Shown here piece by piece: positions 26,985 through 35,303 of a stretch of 56,498 nucleotides of DNA. Both the position numbers and the translations under genes were made by a program. The first letter of the stretch is position 1. The number at the start of each line of letters is the position of its first letter. The DNA comes from Bacteroidales bacterium. GTDB taxonomy: Bacteria; Bacteroidota; Bacteroidia; Bacteroidales; Bacteroidaceae. The notes under the pieces were generated by a model that did no database searches, was not told the origin of the DNA, and saw only the letters and a program-made list of their open reading frames with translations. The stretch is from the NCBI GenBank assembly GCA_004557035.1, contig SFFB01000024.1:1-56498 (forward strand), written 5' to 3'.

Positions 26985-27190
26985 TTGAGACAAAGAGACG
27001 AAGAGACGAAAAGACAAAGAGTCTAAGAGACAAAGAGACGAAGAGACAAAAAGTGGACTTGGCCGCTCAAACCCAGGGTGCCGTTCGCTACGCTCACTCT
27101 GCCCTGGGCTATGGTCTTCTGCCCTTTCAGGGCGTACTTGGCCGCTCAAACTCTTTGTCTCTTTGTCTCTTTGTCTTTTTGTCTTTTTTC
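26985..27190. repeat. Composite repeat: octamer tract, direct repeat, REP-like palindrome, direct repeat, inverted octamer tract
   Basis: 26989-27055 reads in 8-nt units (AGACAAAG, AGACGAAG, AGACGAAA...). A 16-bp direct repeat ACTTGGCCGCTCAAAC follows at 27057-27072 and recurs at 27136-27151. Between them are CCCAGGG (27072-27078) with CCCTGGG (27102-27108), and the small hairpin GCCCT-TTC-AGGGC (27121-27133). From 27149 to 27190 the octamers run inverted (CTCTTTGT units). The two tracts could pair into a long imperfect stem. The right tract lies inside the 3' end of the RND pump frame, where it encodes a Lys/Asp/Arg-rich tail. Confidence 0.8.
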
Positions 27191-30178
27191 TTCACAACCC
27201 CATACACCACGGGCAAGACGAGGAGGCCGGCGAGGGTGGACGTGATGAGTCCGCCGAGGATGACTCGCGCCATGGGGCTTTGTATTTCTCCGCCGGGCAG
27301 GTCGCCGGCAAGGGCAAGGGGCACAAGGGCAAGGGCCGAGGTGAGAGCGGTCATGAGAATGGGATTGAGGCGATCGGCCGAGCCTCTCACTATGCTCTCT
27401 TCGAGCGAAAGGCCAGAGCGCACAAGGTCTTCATATCTGGCCATAAGCAACAGGCCGCCACGCGTGGCTATGCCAAAGAGCGAGATGAAACCGATGAGGG
27501 CGGGAATGCTCAGGCTGCCTCCACCGACCCCCACGGCGGCCACACCGCCCACTGATGACAAGAGCCAATAGCGAAGCCGCGAGGAGGGTCGTCGAAGCGG
27601 CTTTTTCGCTTTCAGCTTGTCCGCCATAAGTGATGTGATAGCCTTCGGGCAGGTTGATGTGTTGTTTCACCCGTTCTTTGATGTCGCCTACCACGCTTGA
27701 GAGGTCACGACCGCTGACGCTGACCGCCACGACAAGTCTACGCCGCCCGTTCTCACGGTTGATGATGTTAGGTCCGGTGCCTGTCACCACATCGGCCACT
27801 TGTCCCAAAGGCACCATCCGGCCTCCGGCATCGAGAGGCAGTGAACGCAGGCGTTCGGCCGTGGCGCGGAGGTCGTCGTCTACTTTGAGCACGAGCGAGA
27901 AGGCTTTGTCGCCCTCATAGACCGTACCAATCTGCTCGCCCGAGAGCAACACCCTGACAGCCGTGGCAAAGGCCGAAAGACTGATGCCGCGTTGCGCCAA
28001 GAGTGTGCGGCGGGGCTTGATTTGCAGTTGCGGCCGCTCCACTTGTTGCTCCACGGTGAGGTCGCCTATACCCTCAACGTCGGCAATCTGCTGCTTGACT
28101 TGCTGTCCGAGGTGATAGAGCGTGGTGAGGTCGTCGCCGAAGATTTTGATGGCGATATTGGCTTTCGAGCCCGAAAGCATGGCGTCGATGCGGTGGGTGA
28201 CGGGTGAGCCAATCTCTATGCTTGCGCCCGGCACGGCGGCCAGTCTGTGGCGAATATCTGCCAAGAGTTGGTCTTTGGAACGGTCTTTCAAGACGTAAGG
28301 TGCTTCGATTTCAGAGGCATTGACCCCCAGTGCGTGCTCATCGAGTTCGGCACGGCCGGTTTTGCGTCCCACGGTTTCAATCTCCGGCACCTCAAGCAAA
28401 ATCTGCTCCACCTGACGGCCTATGCGGTCTGACTCTTCGAGCGAAATGCCCGGCACGGTGGTGACATTGATGGTGAATGAGCCTTCATTAAAAGGCGGCA
28501 AGAAGTTTCGTCCAAAGGTGCAAAGCCAGCCCAGTGCGAGCACAAGGCTCACGGCAGAGAGGCCGACCACCAAGCGTTTATGCCTCACGACCACGGCGAG
28601 CAACCCCACATAGTGTCGCTTGAGGAATGCCGACACGGGCGGCTCTTTGGCGACTCCTTCGCGGTCTTGCATTTTCCCCAAATAACTGCACAAGACAGGC
28701 GTGAGAGTGAGGGCCACAAGCGTAGAAGCCACAAGGGCCGCAATGAAAGCGATACCGAGAGGCACCAAAAGCCTCCCCTCCATACCTGAAAGGCAAAAAA
28801 GAGGCAAGAAACTGGCAATGATGATGAGTGTGGAGAAAAGAATGGGCAGTCGCACCTCGCGCGATGCGTCGTAGACTACGGCAATCACACTGCGGCGCTC
28901 AGCGGGTGGCAACGAGTGGTTGAGGCGCAAACGCCGGAAAACGTTTTCCACGTCGACAATTGCGTCGTCGACGAGCGAGCCTATGGCTATGGCCATACCG
29001 CCCAAACTCATGGTGTTGATGGTCTGGCCAAAAAGATGCAATATGAGCACGGAGACGAGCAGCGACACGGGTATGCTGACCAGCGAGATGAGCGTGGTGC
29101 GCACATTCATAAGGAAAATCAAGAGCACAATCACCACGAAGACACCACCCTCCCAAAGCGACTTTTTGACATTGTCGACAGCGCTGTGAATGAAGCGCTC
29201 TTGCCGGTAGACGTCGGTGGAAATTTTGACGTCGGGCGGCAACGACTCTTTGACGTCGGCGAGTGTTTGGTCGATGTCTTGACTCAGGTTGAGCGTGGGC
29301 GTCGACGGTTGTTTGGTGATGGTGAGCATCACGCAGGGTCGGCCTCGGAGCGAGGCCACACCGGTCTGTGGCACTTTGTTGCCTATTTTCACTTCGGCCA
29401 CATCGCTGAGCAACACGGTTGAGGTGGGCGTCTTTTTCACCACACAAAGTTTCAAGTCGGCCACGTCGGCCGAGGCGATGACACCACGAACGATGTATTC
29501 GTTGCCAAAATTATTGACCACACCGCCAGAAACGTTTCGGCTCATTTCGGCAGTGGCGGCCGTCACGTCTGAGAGGGTCACACCATAATGGCGCATGCGG
29601 TCGGGGTGAAGCAAAATTTGATATTCCTTGACTTCACCGCCAATCACGGCCACCTGGGCCACGCCGCCCGTGGCGAGGAGTCGCGGACGGATAGTCCAGT
29701 CTGCCAGAGTGCGGAGTTCTTGAAGCGATGTGGTGTCGGCAGTGAGGGCCACAAACATCAGTTCGCCCATGATAGACGATTGCGGCCCCATTGTGGGTGT
29801 ACCCACTCCGGCGGGTAGGTCGTCGCGGATGGCGGCCAGTCGCTCGCTCACCTGCGCACGGGCTTTATAAACATCGGTGCCCCAATCAAATTCGGCCCAT
29901 ACAATGGAGAAACCGGTAGTCGACGACGAGCGTACACGCCTCACGTCGCCCACGCCGCCCAGCGAAGTCTCTATGGGGAAGCTGACCTGTCGCTCCACCT
30001 CTTCGGGGGCCATGCCCTGAGCCTCGGTCATCACCACCACGGTGGGAGCCGTGAGGTCGGGCAATACGTCTACCTCGGTGCGACCGGCGGTGTAGAGGCC
30101 AAAGACCACAAGCAAGGCCGAAGCCACCAGCACCACCAAGCGCCCACGCAGGGCGTATGCAATGATTTTGTTGAGCAT
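27127..30178 (-). pseudogene. CusA/CzcA-family heavy-metal RND efflux pump, disrupted by an internal deletion/frameshift
   Basis: From ATG 30178 (MLNKIIAYALRGRLVVLV) about 875 residues follow the HME-RND inner-membrane pump family. The transmembrane-4 charge motif is AIGSLVDDAIVDVENVF. At ~27552 the text TLLAASLLALVI passes into SGRCGRRGG..., which is out of frame. The correct C-terminus resumes in another frame as VGGVAAVGVGGGSLSIPALI, then GFISLFGIATRGGLLLMARY. Roughly 30-40 residues normally found between these blocks are missing, so it is a deletion as well as a frameshift. The last ~20 residues derive from the octamer repeat (KKDKKTKRQRDKE). As drawn, the pump cannot be made whole. The metal substrate is unknown. 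Confidence 0.87.
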
Positions 30179-30191
30179 AGCGGTTCCTCCT

Positions 30192-31349
30192 TTAATGATT
30201 ATGACTGTGGGCCGGGATGGCGGTCTGCTGCGCAGCCAGACGGAGCGTCGTGACACCTTTCACCACCACCTTGTCGCCGGCCTTGAGACCGTTCTTCACC
30301 TCTATGCGCTCGCCGTCGCTGCGGCCGAGTACGACTTCACGCCGCTCATAAGCGCCGGGGTGTGTTTCGACAAAAGCCACCTTCACGCCGGCCTCTTCGC
30401 TGATGGCCGCAAGGGGCACGGCAAGGGCTTCTGTGCCGCCGTCGCTAAGCAGCCAGACGTCGGCAAAGGTGCCGGGCACGATGTCGCCCACATTGTCCAT
30501 CTCGAAGGTCACGGTGGCATAGGCCGAGCCTTCTGCCACGCTCGACGGACGGCCCACGAGGCGGCCGTTCATGGCTTCGAGACTGTAGACACGCTCTGTG
30601 CCGGCAGGACGAAAACGGGCTGATTTCAAGCCGACCGTTTCGGCCAAACGGTCCACCGGCACATCGGCACAGAGTTGCAGCCGGCGGCAGGCGGTCACCA
30701 CCATGACGGGCGTCCCGACATCGACATATTGCCCATCCTTCACGAGGAGGCTTTTCACAAATCCGGCCTTCTGTGCCACCACGGCTTTGCCGCCGGCGGT
30801 CTGATGACGACTGGCAGCTTCGTAGGCCAAACGGGCTTTTTCAAATTGCAGGCGCACCTGCACATATTCTTTTTCAGACACGATGCGGTCGGCCAAGAGC
30901 GACTCGGCACGCTCCATCTCGGCCTTGGCCGCCTCATATTCGGCCTTGGCCACGGCCACGGGATTGGCCTCGGGCAAAGCGTCGGCACTGACCACGGCCA
31001 CGGTCTGACCGGCCCTGATGGCAGCCCCCTCGGCAAGGTTCACAGACGCGAACCGGACTATGCCGCTCTGCAAGGCCGTGAGGGTCTGTTCGTCGCCTAC
31101 GGCCGAGCGGATGCGGCCGGCCACGGGCAGTGTGGCGTTGAATACGGAGAGGCGGAGCGTAAGGGTCTGAATGTCGGCGGCACGTCGCTGATGGTCGTTG
31201 AGGACAATTTCGCCGTCGTGCTCGTCGTGTTCGTCGGCGGCTTTGCCGTGGTTTTCGTCGCCGTCGTGATGGGCCTCGCCGCCGTGACCACAGGCACAAA
31301 GCCCTATGCCAAGCCCAAGGATGGCAAGGGGAATAAACAGTTTTTTCAT
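30192..31349 (-). CDS. RND efflux periplasmic adaptor (CusB/CzcB type), lipoprotein
   Basis: The 385-residue membrane-fusion protein links an RND pump to its outer-membrane channel. The N-terminus is a lipoprotein signal with lipobox LCAC (Cys20). A His/Asp/Glu-rich segment follows (residues ~21-46, GHGGEAHHDGDENHG), typical of metal-handling adaptors. The barrel and lipoyl hairpin parts (LPVAGRIRSAV, KDGQYVDVGTPVMVV) and the C-terminal domain (VVLGRSDGERIEVKNGLKAG) are complete. It is intact although both partner genes in the same unit are broken. The pump start is 14 bp downstream. Confidence 0.9.
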   Translation of the reverse strand: MKKLFIPLAILGLGIGLCACGHGGEAHHDGDENHGKAADEHDEHDGEIVLNDHQRRAADIQTLTLRLSVFNATLPVAGRIRSAVGDEQTLTALQSGIVRFASVNLAEGAAIRAGQTVAVVSADALPEANPVAVAKAEYEAAKAEMERAESLLADRIVSEKEYVQVRLQFEKARLAYEAASRHQTAGGKAVVAQKAGFVKSLLVKDGQYVDVGTPVMVVTACRRLQLCADVPVDRLAETVGLKSARFRPAGTERVYSLEAMNGRLVGRPSSVAEGSAYATVTFEMDNVGDIVPGTFADVWLLSDGGTEALAVPLAAISEEAGVKVAFVETHPGAYERREVVLGRSDGERIEVKNGLKAGDKVVVKGVTTLRLAAQQTAIPAHSHNH

Positions 31350-31377
31350 TGGATGATAAAGGAGAAATACGGGGTTA

Positions 31378-31505
31378 GTGAGTCGAAAAGACTAAAAAAG
31401 GCTTAGAGTCGAAAAGACTTAGAGACGAAAAGACAAAGAGAGATGAGCTACCAAGTAGCCCTGTAAGGGCGTTACATATCAGCCCAGGTCGTCAGACCGG
31501 GTTTA
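31378..31505. repeat. Octamer tract followed by a REP-like palindrome
   Basis: 31378-31440 holds purine-rich units such as AGTCGAAAAGACTAAAAAAG and AGACGAAAAGACAAAGAG. It is followed by GCCCT-GTA-AGGGC (31458-31470) and CCCAGGTCGTCAGACCGGG, similar to the palindromes at 16366 and 27121. It lies between the His-rich membrane protein gene and the adaptor gene, so it would be in the leader of the efflux genes if they are cotranscribed. 31505-31567 shows nothing else. Confidence 0.65.
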
Positions 31506-31567
31506 TGCAATGCACCTCTAACCTCCTGCCGGTAAGGTCAACACAATAAACGGCAGTCTCCAAGTCT

Positions 31568-31957
31568 TTACGCCACCGGCGGAGCCCTCAATCCACCTGT
31601 CGACAAACCGCGACGCGACTTGCCGACGATAACAAGAGGGACAAACGGCCTACCCGTGAGCGGCCGAAAAAAAAGCAACGACAAAACACTCGCCAGAGCC
31701 AACCACAACACAGGCTGACCGGCCAGACGGCGCACGTTTTGCAACGACACCTTCGCGACGACAAAGCCACACTCGGCCACGCACGTCGACCCGTCGCCGT
31801 GATGGCAGGCATCGGCCGCATTGTGGGCACCGTGGTGACCACCGTGGACCAAAGCCATGCAAGCCGAGCCCTCATGGTGATGATGAGGGAGCAACGGAGC
31901 CAGCAGCAACGAGAGGGCCGCCAGCGCCAAAAGCAGATGGGCAAGGCGTTTTGTCAT
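31568..31957 (-). CDS. Small His-rich membrane protein upstream of the metal efflux genes
   Basis: About 130 residues: a membrane segment/signal (RLAHLLLALAALSLLLAPLL), a His cluster (PHHHHEGSACMALVHGGHHG), further Cys/His pairs (DACHHGDGSTCVAECG), a second hydrophobic segment (PVLWLALASVLSLLFF) and a basic tail. I use ATG 31957 (MTKRLAHLL) because the longer frame from 32056 adds a tail unlike a signal sequence and a TATCTTCG box (31977-31970) lies just upstream. I recognise it as a small Bacteroidetes protein often found with RND metal efflux genes but cannot give it a function. Periplasmic metal binding is inferred from the His/Cys content. Confidence 0.7.
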   Translation of the reverse strand: MTKRLAHLLLALAALSLLLAPLLPHHHHEGSACMALVHGGHHGAHNAADACHHGDGSTCVAECGFVVAKVSLQNVRRLAGQPVLWLALASVLSLLFFRPLTGRPFVPLVIVGKSRRGLSTGGLRAPPVA

Positions 31958-32075
31958 ATTTTCTGCCTGCGAAGATAGCGTTTTTTTGTTGCAATCGGGT
32001 TGCAAATGGTGGGATAATGCCGTGCAGGCGTTTTGTCTTTTCCCCGGCGGCGACAAAGTGGTATCTTCGTCGTAG

Positions 32076-32112
32076 CGAGAGAGAAGGGTGCCTCTGAGAG
32101 GCGCTCTTTTTT
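32076..32112 (+). terminator. Hairpin with T-run
   Basis: GCCTC-TGA-GAGGC (32090-32102), flanked by AGAG/CTCT and followed by CTCTTTTTT, looks like a rho-independent terminator on the plus strand. No plus-strand gene ends nearby. 32200-32340 is otherwise featureless. Confidence 0.4.
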
Positions 32113-32132
32113 GGCTTTCAGACGTTTACGGG

Positions 32133-32184
32133 CCTAAGGGAAGTTTTTCCTGTCCTTATTCCAGGAAAAACGGGGCTTATGGGA
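32133..32184 (-). repeat. 21-nt-period ATAAGGACAG repeat, site 2
   Basis: In the minus orientation: CCTAAG at 32133, CCTTAT at 32154 (within CTGTCCTTAT) and GCTTAT at 32175, exactly 21 nt apart. The reverse complement carries AATAAGGACAGGAAAAAC, matching the units at sites 1 and 3. Confidence 0.65.
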
Positions 32185-32362
32185 GGCCGGTTTATCTTGG
32201 GGAAAGGACTCACGAAGGCCTATTTCGCGAAGCCGTGAGCGACGTGGCGGCGGCAATGTGTTAAGGAGAATAAATTGCAGCTGGTTTTTGTCACGCTGGA
32301 GCCTTTTTTTGAACATTCTCGAAGCCTTGCCGGAAAAGTCTGAGATAAAAACCGCTGTGTTC

Positions 32363-32393
32363 TTGCTCGTTTCGAGCAAAGTATGTAGTTTTG
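32363..32393 (+). promoter_or_regulatory. TonB receptor promoter with a 17-bp palindrome between the boxes
   Basis: The -7 box TAGTTTTG is at 32386-32393. Directly upstream is the inverted repeat TTGCTCG (32363-32369), ttt, CGAGCAA (32373-32379). It fills the spacer where RNA polymerase binds, so it is a candidate operator. Confidence 0.5.
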
Positions 32394-32410
32394 CAATAAC
32401 TAGTTAGTAA

Positions 32411-32503
32411 GACAAAAAAAAGTCAAAAAGACAAAAAAGACAAAAAGACAAAAAGTGGCTTAGACTCTTAAACTCTTAGTCTCTTAGACTCTTAGACTCA
32501 TAA
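32411..32503. repeat. Octamer-phased AGAC tract with inverted half
   Basis: The left half is AGACAAAA-type units (32411-32455); the right half is CTTAGACTC-type units with an 8-nt period (32459-32503). It lies in the ~165-nt leader of the TonB-dependent receptor gene. Confidence 0.65.
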
Positions 32504-32559
32504 ATTCCAACCATAGTTCTTAATAAAGTAGAATAATAAAACGACAAGTATGTTATTGG

Positions 32560-34929
32560 ATGCTGCTCTTGGCAGGGTTACTCCTGCCGGGCAGCGCAAG
32601 TGTTTATGCACAGGCGTTGCGTGGTGTGGTGACCGAGGCCGAGACCGGTCAGCCCATCGTCGGGGCAATCGTCATTCTGAAGGGTTCCACCACCCATGCC
32701 ATCACCGATGAGGAAGGTAACTATACGATAAAGGACATTGCCGCCGGACGTTACAACGTTGAGGCAAAGGTGCTGGGCTTCGCATCCATGGAGGTGCAGG
32801 AGGTGCTGATTGCGGGCAACAAGGAGGTGATTGTCAACTTCGCCCTCAATGAGATCACCAAGACGCTGGGCGAGATTGTGGTGCGCCCCACCGTGACCAA
32901 AGAGAAGGCCGTCAACCCCTGGGCCCTTGTCGGCGCCCGCATGCTCAGCATGGAGGAGGCCAGCCGTTATGCCGGTGGCTACAGCGACCCTGCCCGTCTG
33001 GTCACCTCGTTTGCCGGCGTTGCAGGCAGCCCCGACAACAACGGCATCTCCGTGCACGGCAATGCCCCGCAGAGCCTCTCGTGGCGCTTGGAGGGCATTG
33101 AAATCAACAGCCCCAACCACTTCACCGATGCCTTTAGCATGGGCACAGGCGTTGTCAGCGCCCTGAGTTCGAACGTGCTGGCCAACTCCGACTTCTACAG
33201 CGGTGCCATGACGGCAGAATATGGCAATGCGCTCTCGGGCGTGATGGACATGCACCTCAAGGCGGGCGACACACAGAAGTTCAGCCACGCCCTGCAGGTC
33301 GGCAGCCTCGGCATCGTGGGCAGCAGCGAAGGTCCGCTGAACCGCAACACAGGCGCTTCATACATCTTCAACTATCGCTATTCCTTCACCACGCTGGCCC
33401 GCGAAATCGGCGTCCTCTCTACCGATGGCGACCAGGCCGACTTCCAAGACCTCAACTTCAAGCTCAATTTCCCCACCCAAAAGGCCGGCAACTTTGCCAT
33501 CTTCGGCCTGGGCATGAAGGACAAGTATTGGAACGACGTGCCCGACTTCGACGAGTGGGAGACGGTCTATGACCAGGAGTATCTCGAGTCGCGACAGACC
33601 ATGTTTGTCGGCGGCCTTACGCACAACATCTATCTCGGCAAGGGCTGGAAGTGGAAAACCGCCGTGGCCTATTCGCTCTTCAAGAACGATGGCGACGACT
33701 ATTATGCCAACTATTACTACGGCAACGCCCCCGTGAGCTCCGACAAGCATACCTTCCCCAAGTATGCCGAGATGAGGCAGAAAAACCAGCAACTCACCGC
33801 GCAGACGGGCCTGCAGAAGCGTTTCTCCGAAGCCTTCCTCTCTAAAGTGGGCGTCAACTATAGCGAGTACTACTTCGACCTCAACCTCAATATGGCCGAT
33901 GCCGTAGGAGCCGCCACCCTGCGCCCCGTCTATGGCGCCGACAGCCATACCGGACTGCTCACCGCCTACCTCTCCAACTCGTGGAAATGGAACCGCTGGA
34001 TGACCTTCAACTTCGGCGTCAACAGCGAATATTTCCGCCTCACCAAGGAGCAAACCATCGAGCCGCGTGCCGCCCTGCAGTGGAACCCCGGCCATGCCAA
34101 CACCTTCTCGCTTGGCTACGGCCTCCACAGCAAACTCGAGAAGATGGACGTCTATTTCTATAAGGACGAGAACGGCAAGTATGCCAACCAAAACCTTGAC
34201 ATGAGCAAGGCACACCACTTCCTCCTCTCTTGGATGCACCGCTTCAGCGACAAGATGAACCTCCGCGTAGAGACCTACTACCAGTATCTCTATGACCTGC
34301 CCGTCGAGAACGACATCAACAGCACCTACTGCGTGCTCAACCGCCGCGAATACTACGTGGATAAGGCCCTGACCAACGCCGGTAAGGGACGCAACTACGG
34401 TATCGACGTCACCCTCGAACGCTACATGAGCGGCGGATGGTACGGGATGGTCAACGGCTCGCTCTACAAGTCGGAATACAAAGCCATGGATGGCGTATGG
34501 CGCAACACCCGCTACAACCGTACTTACCTCGTCAAGCTGTTGGGCGGTAAGGAATGGATGCTCGGCAGCAACAAGCAGAACGTGCTCAGCGTCAATGCCA
34601 AGTTTACCATACAGGGCGGTCTGCGCCGCACGCCGGCCGACCTCGACGCCACCAAGGCCCTCTACGATGCCGGACATATCGAGGCCGACGTCGTGCTCAA
34701 AGACAAGGAAGCCTTCAGCAAGAGTTACGATGCGCTGCCCACCGTCGATCTCACCGTAAGCTATAAGATAGCCGGCAAACACTGCGACCACACCATCGCC
34801 ATCGAAGCGCTGAACCTCACCAACGCCAAGCCGCCCTATTGCGAGACGTACAACTATAAGTACAACCGTATCGACACCACCGATGCCGAACTCTCGTTCC
34901 CGAACATCTACTATCGCATCACCTTCTAA
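32560..34929 (+). CDS. TonB-dependent receptor with carboxypeptidase-regulatory-like domain
   Basis: The 789-residue outer-membrane receptor has a signal peptide (LLLAGLLLPGSASVYAQ), a carboxypeptidase-regulatory-like beta domain (~20-105; LRGVVTEAETGQPIVGAIVI), a plug (~110-230; SDFYSGAMTAEYGNALSGV) and a barrel ending PNIYYRITF. It takes up a ligand using TonB energy; no SusD-like partner is adjacent, so it is not a typical glycan (Sus) pair and the ligand is unknown. The start is odd: from ATG 32560 the signal lacks basic residues. The in-frame upstream codons IIKRQVCYW would supply them, but only a non-standard ATA could start there. Another ATG at 32550 is out of frame. Confidence 0.88.
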   Translation: MLLLAGLLLPGSASVYAQALRGVVTEAETGQPIVGAIVILKGSTTHAITDEEGNYTIKDIAAGRYNVEAKVLGFASMEVQEVLIAGNKEVIVNFALNEITKTLGEIVVRPTVTKEKAVNPWALVGARMLSMEEASRYAGGYSDPARLVTSFAGVAGSPDNNGISVHGNAPQSLSWRLEGIEINSPNHFTDAFSMGTGVVSALSSNVLANSDFYSGAMTAEYGNALSGVMDMHLKAGDTQKFSHALQVGSLGIVGSSEGPLNRNTGASYIFNYRYSFTTLAREIGVLSTDGDQADFQDLNFKLNFPTQKAGNFAIFGLGMKDKYWNDVPDFDEWETVYDQEYLESRQTMFVGGLTHNIYLGKGWKWKTAVAYSLFKNDGDDYYANYYYGNAPVSSDKHTFPKYAEMRQKNQQLTAQTGLQKRFSEAFLSKVGVNYSEYYFDLNLNMADAVGAATLRPVYGADSHTGLLTAYLSNSWKWNRWMTFNFGVNSEYFRLTKEQTIEPRAALQWNPGHANTFSLGYGLHSKLEKMDVYFYKDENGKYANQNLDMSKAHHFLLSWMHRFSDKMNLRVETYYQYLYDLPVENDINSTYCVLNRREYYVDKALTNAGKGRNYGIDVTLERYMSGGWYGMVNGSLYKSEYKAMDGVWRNTRYNRTYLVKLLGGKEWMLGSNKQNVLSVNAKFTIQGGLRRTPADLDATKALYDAGHIEADVVLKDKEAFSKSYDALPTVDLTVSYKIAGKHCDHTIAIEALNLTNAKPPYCETYNYKYNRIDTTDAELSFPNIYYRITF

Positions 34930-34976
34930 CCCCCTGCCGCTCCCGGCAGCAACGGCAGCCGCCGTTCGATAAGAAT

Positions 34977-35028
34977 ATCGCCCTCCGCGACACACTTCTT
35001 TTTCAGTAAAGTGGCCGCGGAGGGCGAT
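34977..35028. terminator. 13-bp perfect inverted repeat after the TonB receptor gene
   Basis: ATCGCCCTCCGCG (34977-34989) and CGCGGAGGGCGAT (35016-35028) flank a 26-nt loop that can pair further (CACTT/AAGTG). It is 48 bp beyond the stop codon. No U-run follows, so termination is only presumed. 35029-35190 shows nothing else. Confidence 0.5.
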
Positions 35029-35193
35029 TTCAACGCCAAAAACTTTTATAGCTGTCCGGTAAGTGATGATAAAAGAATAAGTTGCTTCGATTTGGGCTCA
35101 AAAATATGAGCACCAATCAAGATGCAATGTGACCGGGCAAATCGATGCAAGCCGAAGCCTTGCCGGCGGCCTTTCGTCTCAAAAAACACGGAC

Positions 35194-35201
35194 TATATTT
35201 G
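35194..35201 (+). promoter_or_regulatory. -7 box TATATTTG of the S46 peptidase gene
   Basis: It matches TAnnTTTG; a start near 35208 leaves a ~95-nt leader to the ATG at 35304. TTTC at 35172 is a weak -33 candidate. The box supports a start downstream of the longer open frame beginning at 35145. Confidence 0.55.
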
Positions 35202-35303
35202 TGCCTTTGGTTAAAAAGACCTAACTTCGCTTTGTCGGAGTGGCCCACACGGCTACACGATACGATGAAAACCGCAACAAACTCAAAATCAAAACATCAT
35301 ACA

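Noticed and set aside
33358..34995. Long open frame of 545 codons on the minus strand, antisense to the TonB receptor gene
   Set aside because: Its product is a Gly/Val/Glu-rich sequence without domains or a promoter, and it mirrors the codon bias of the real receptor gene on the other strand. Similar antisense frames at 38175-39560, 46537-47532, 43709-44581 and 49810-50700 are rejected for the same reason.
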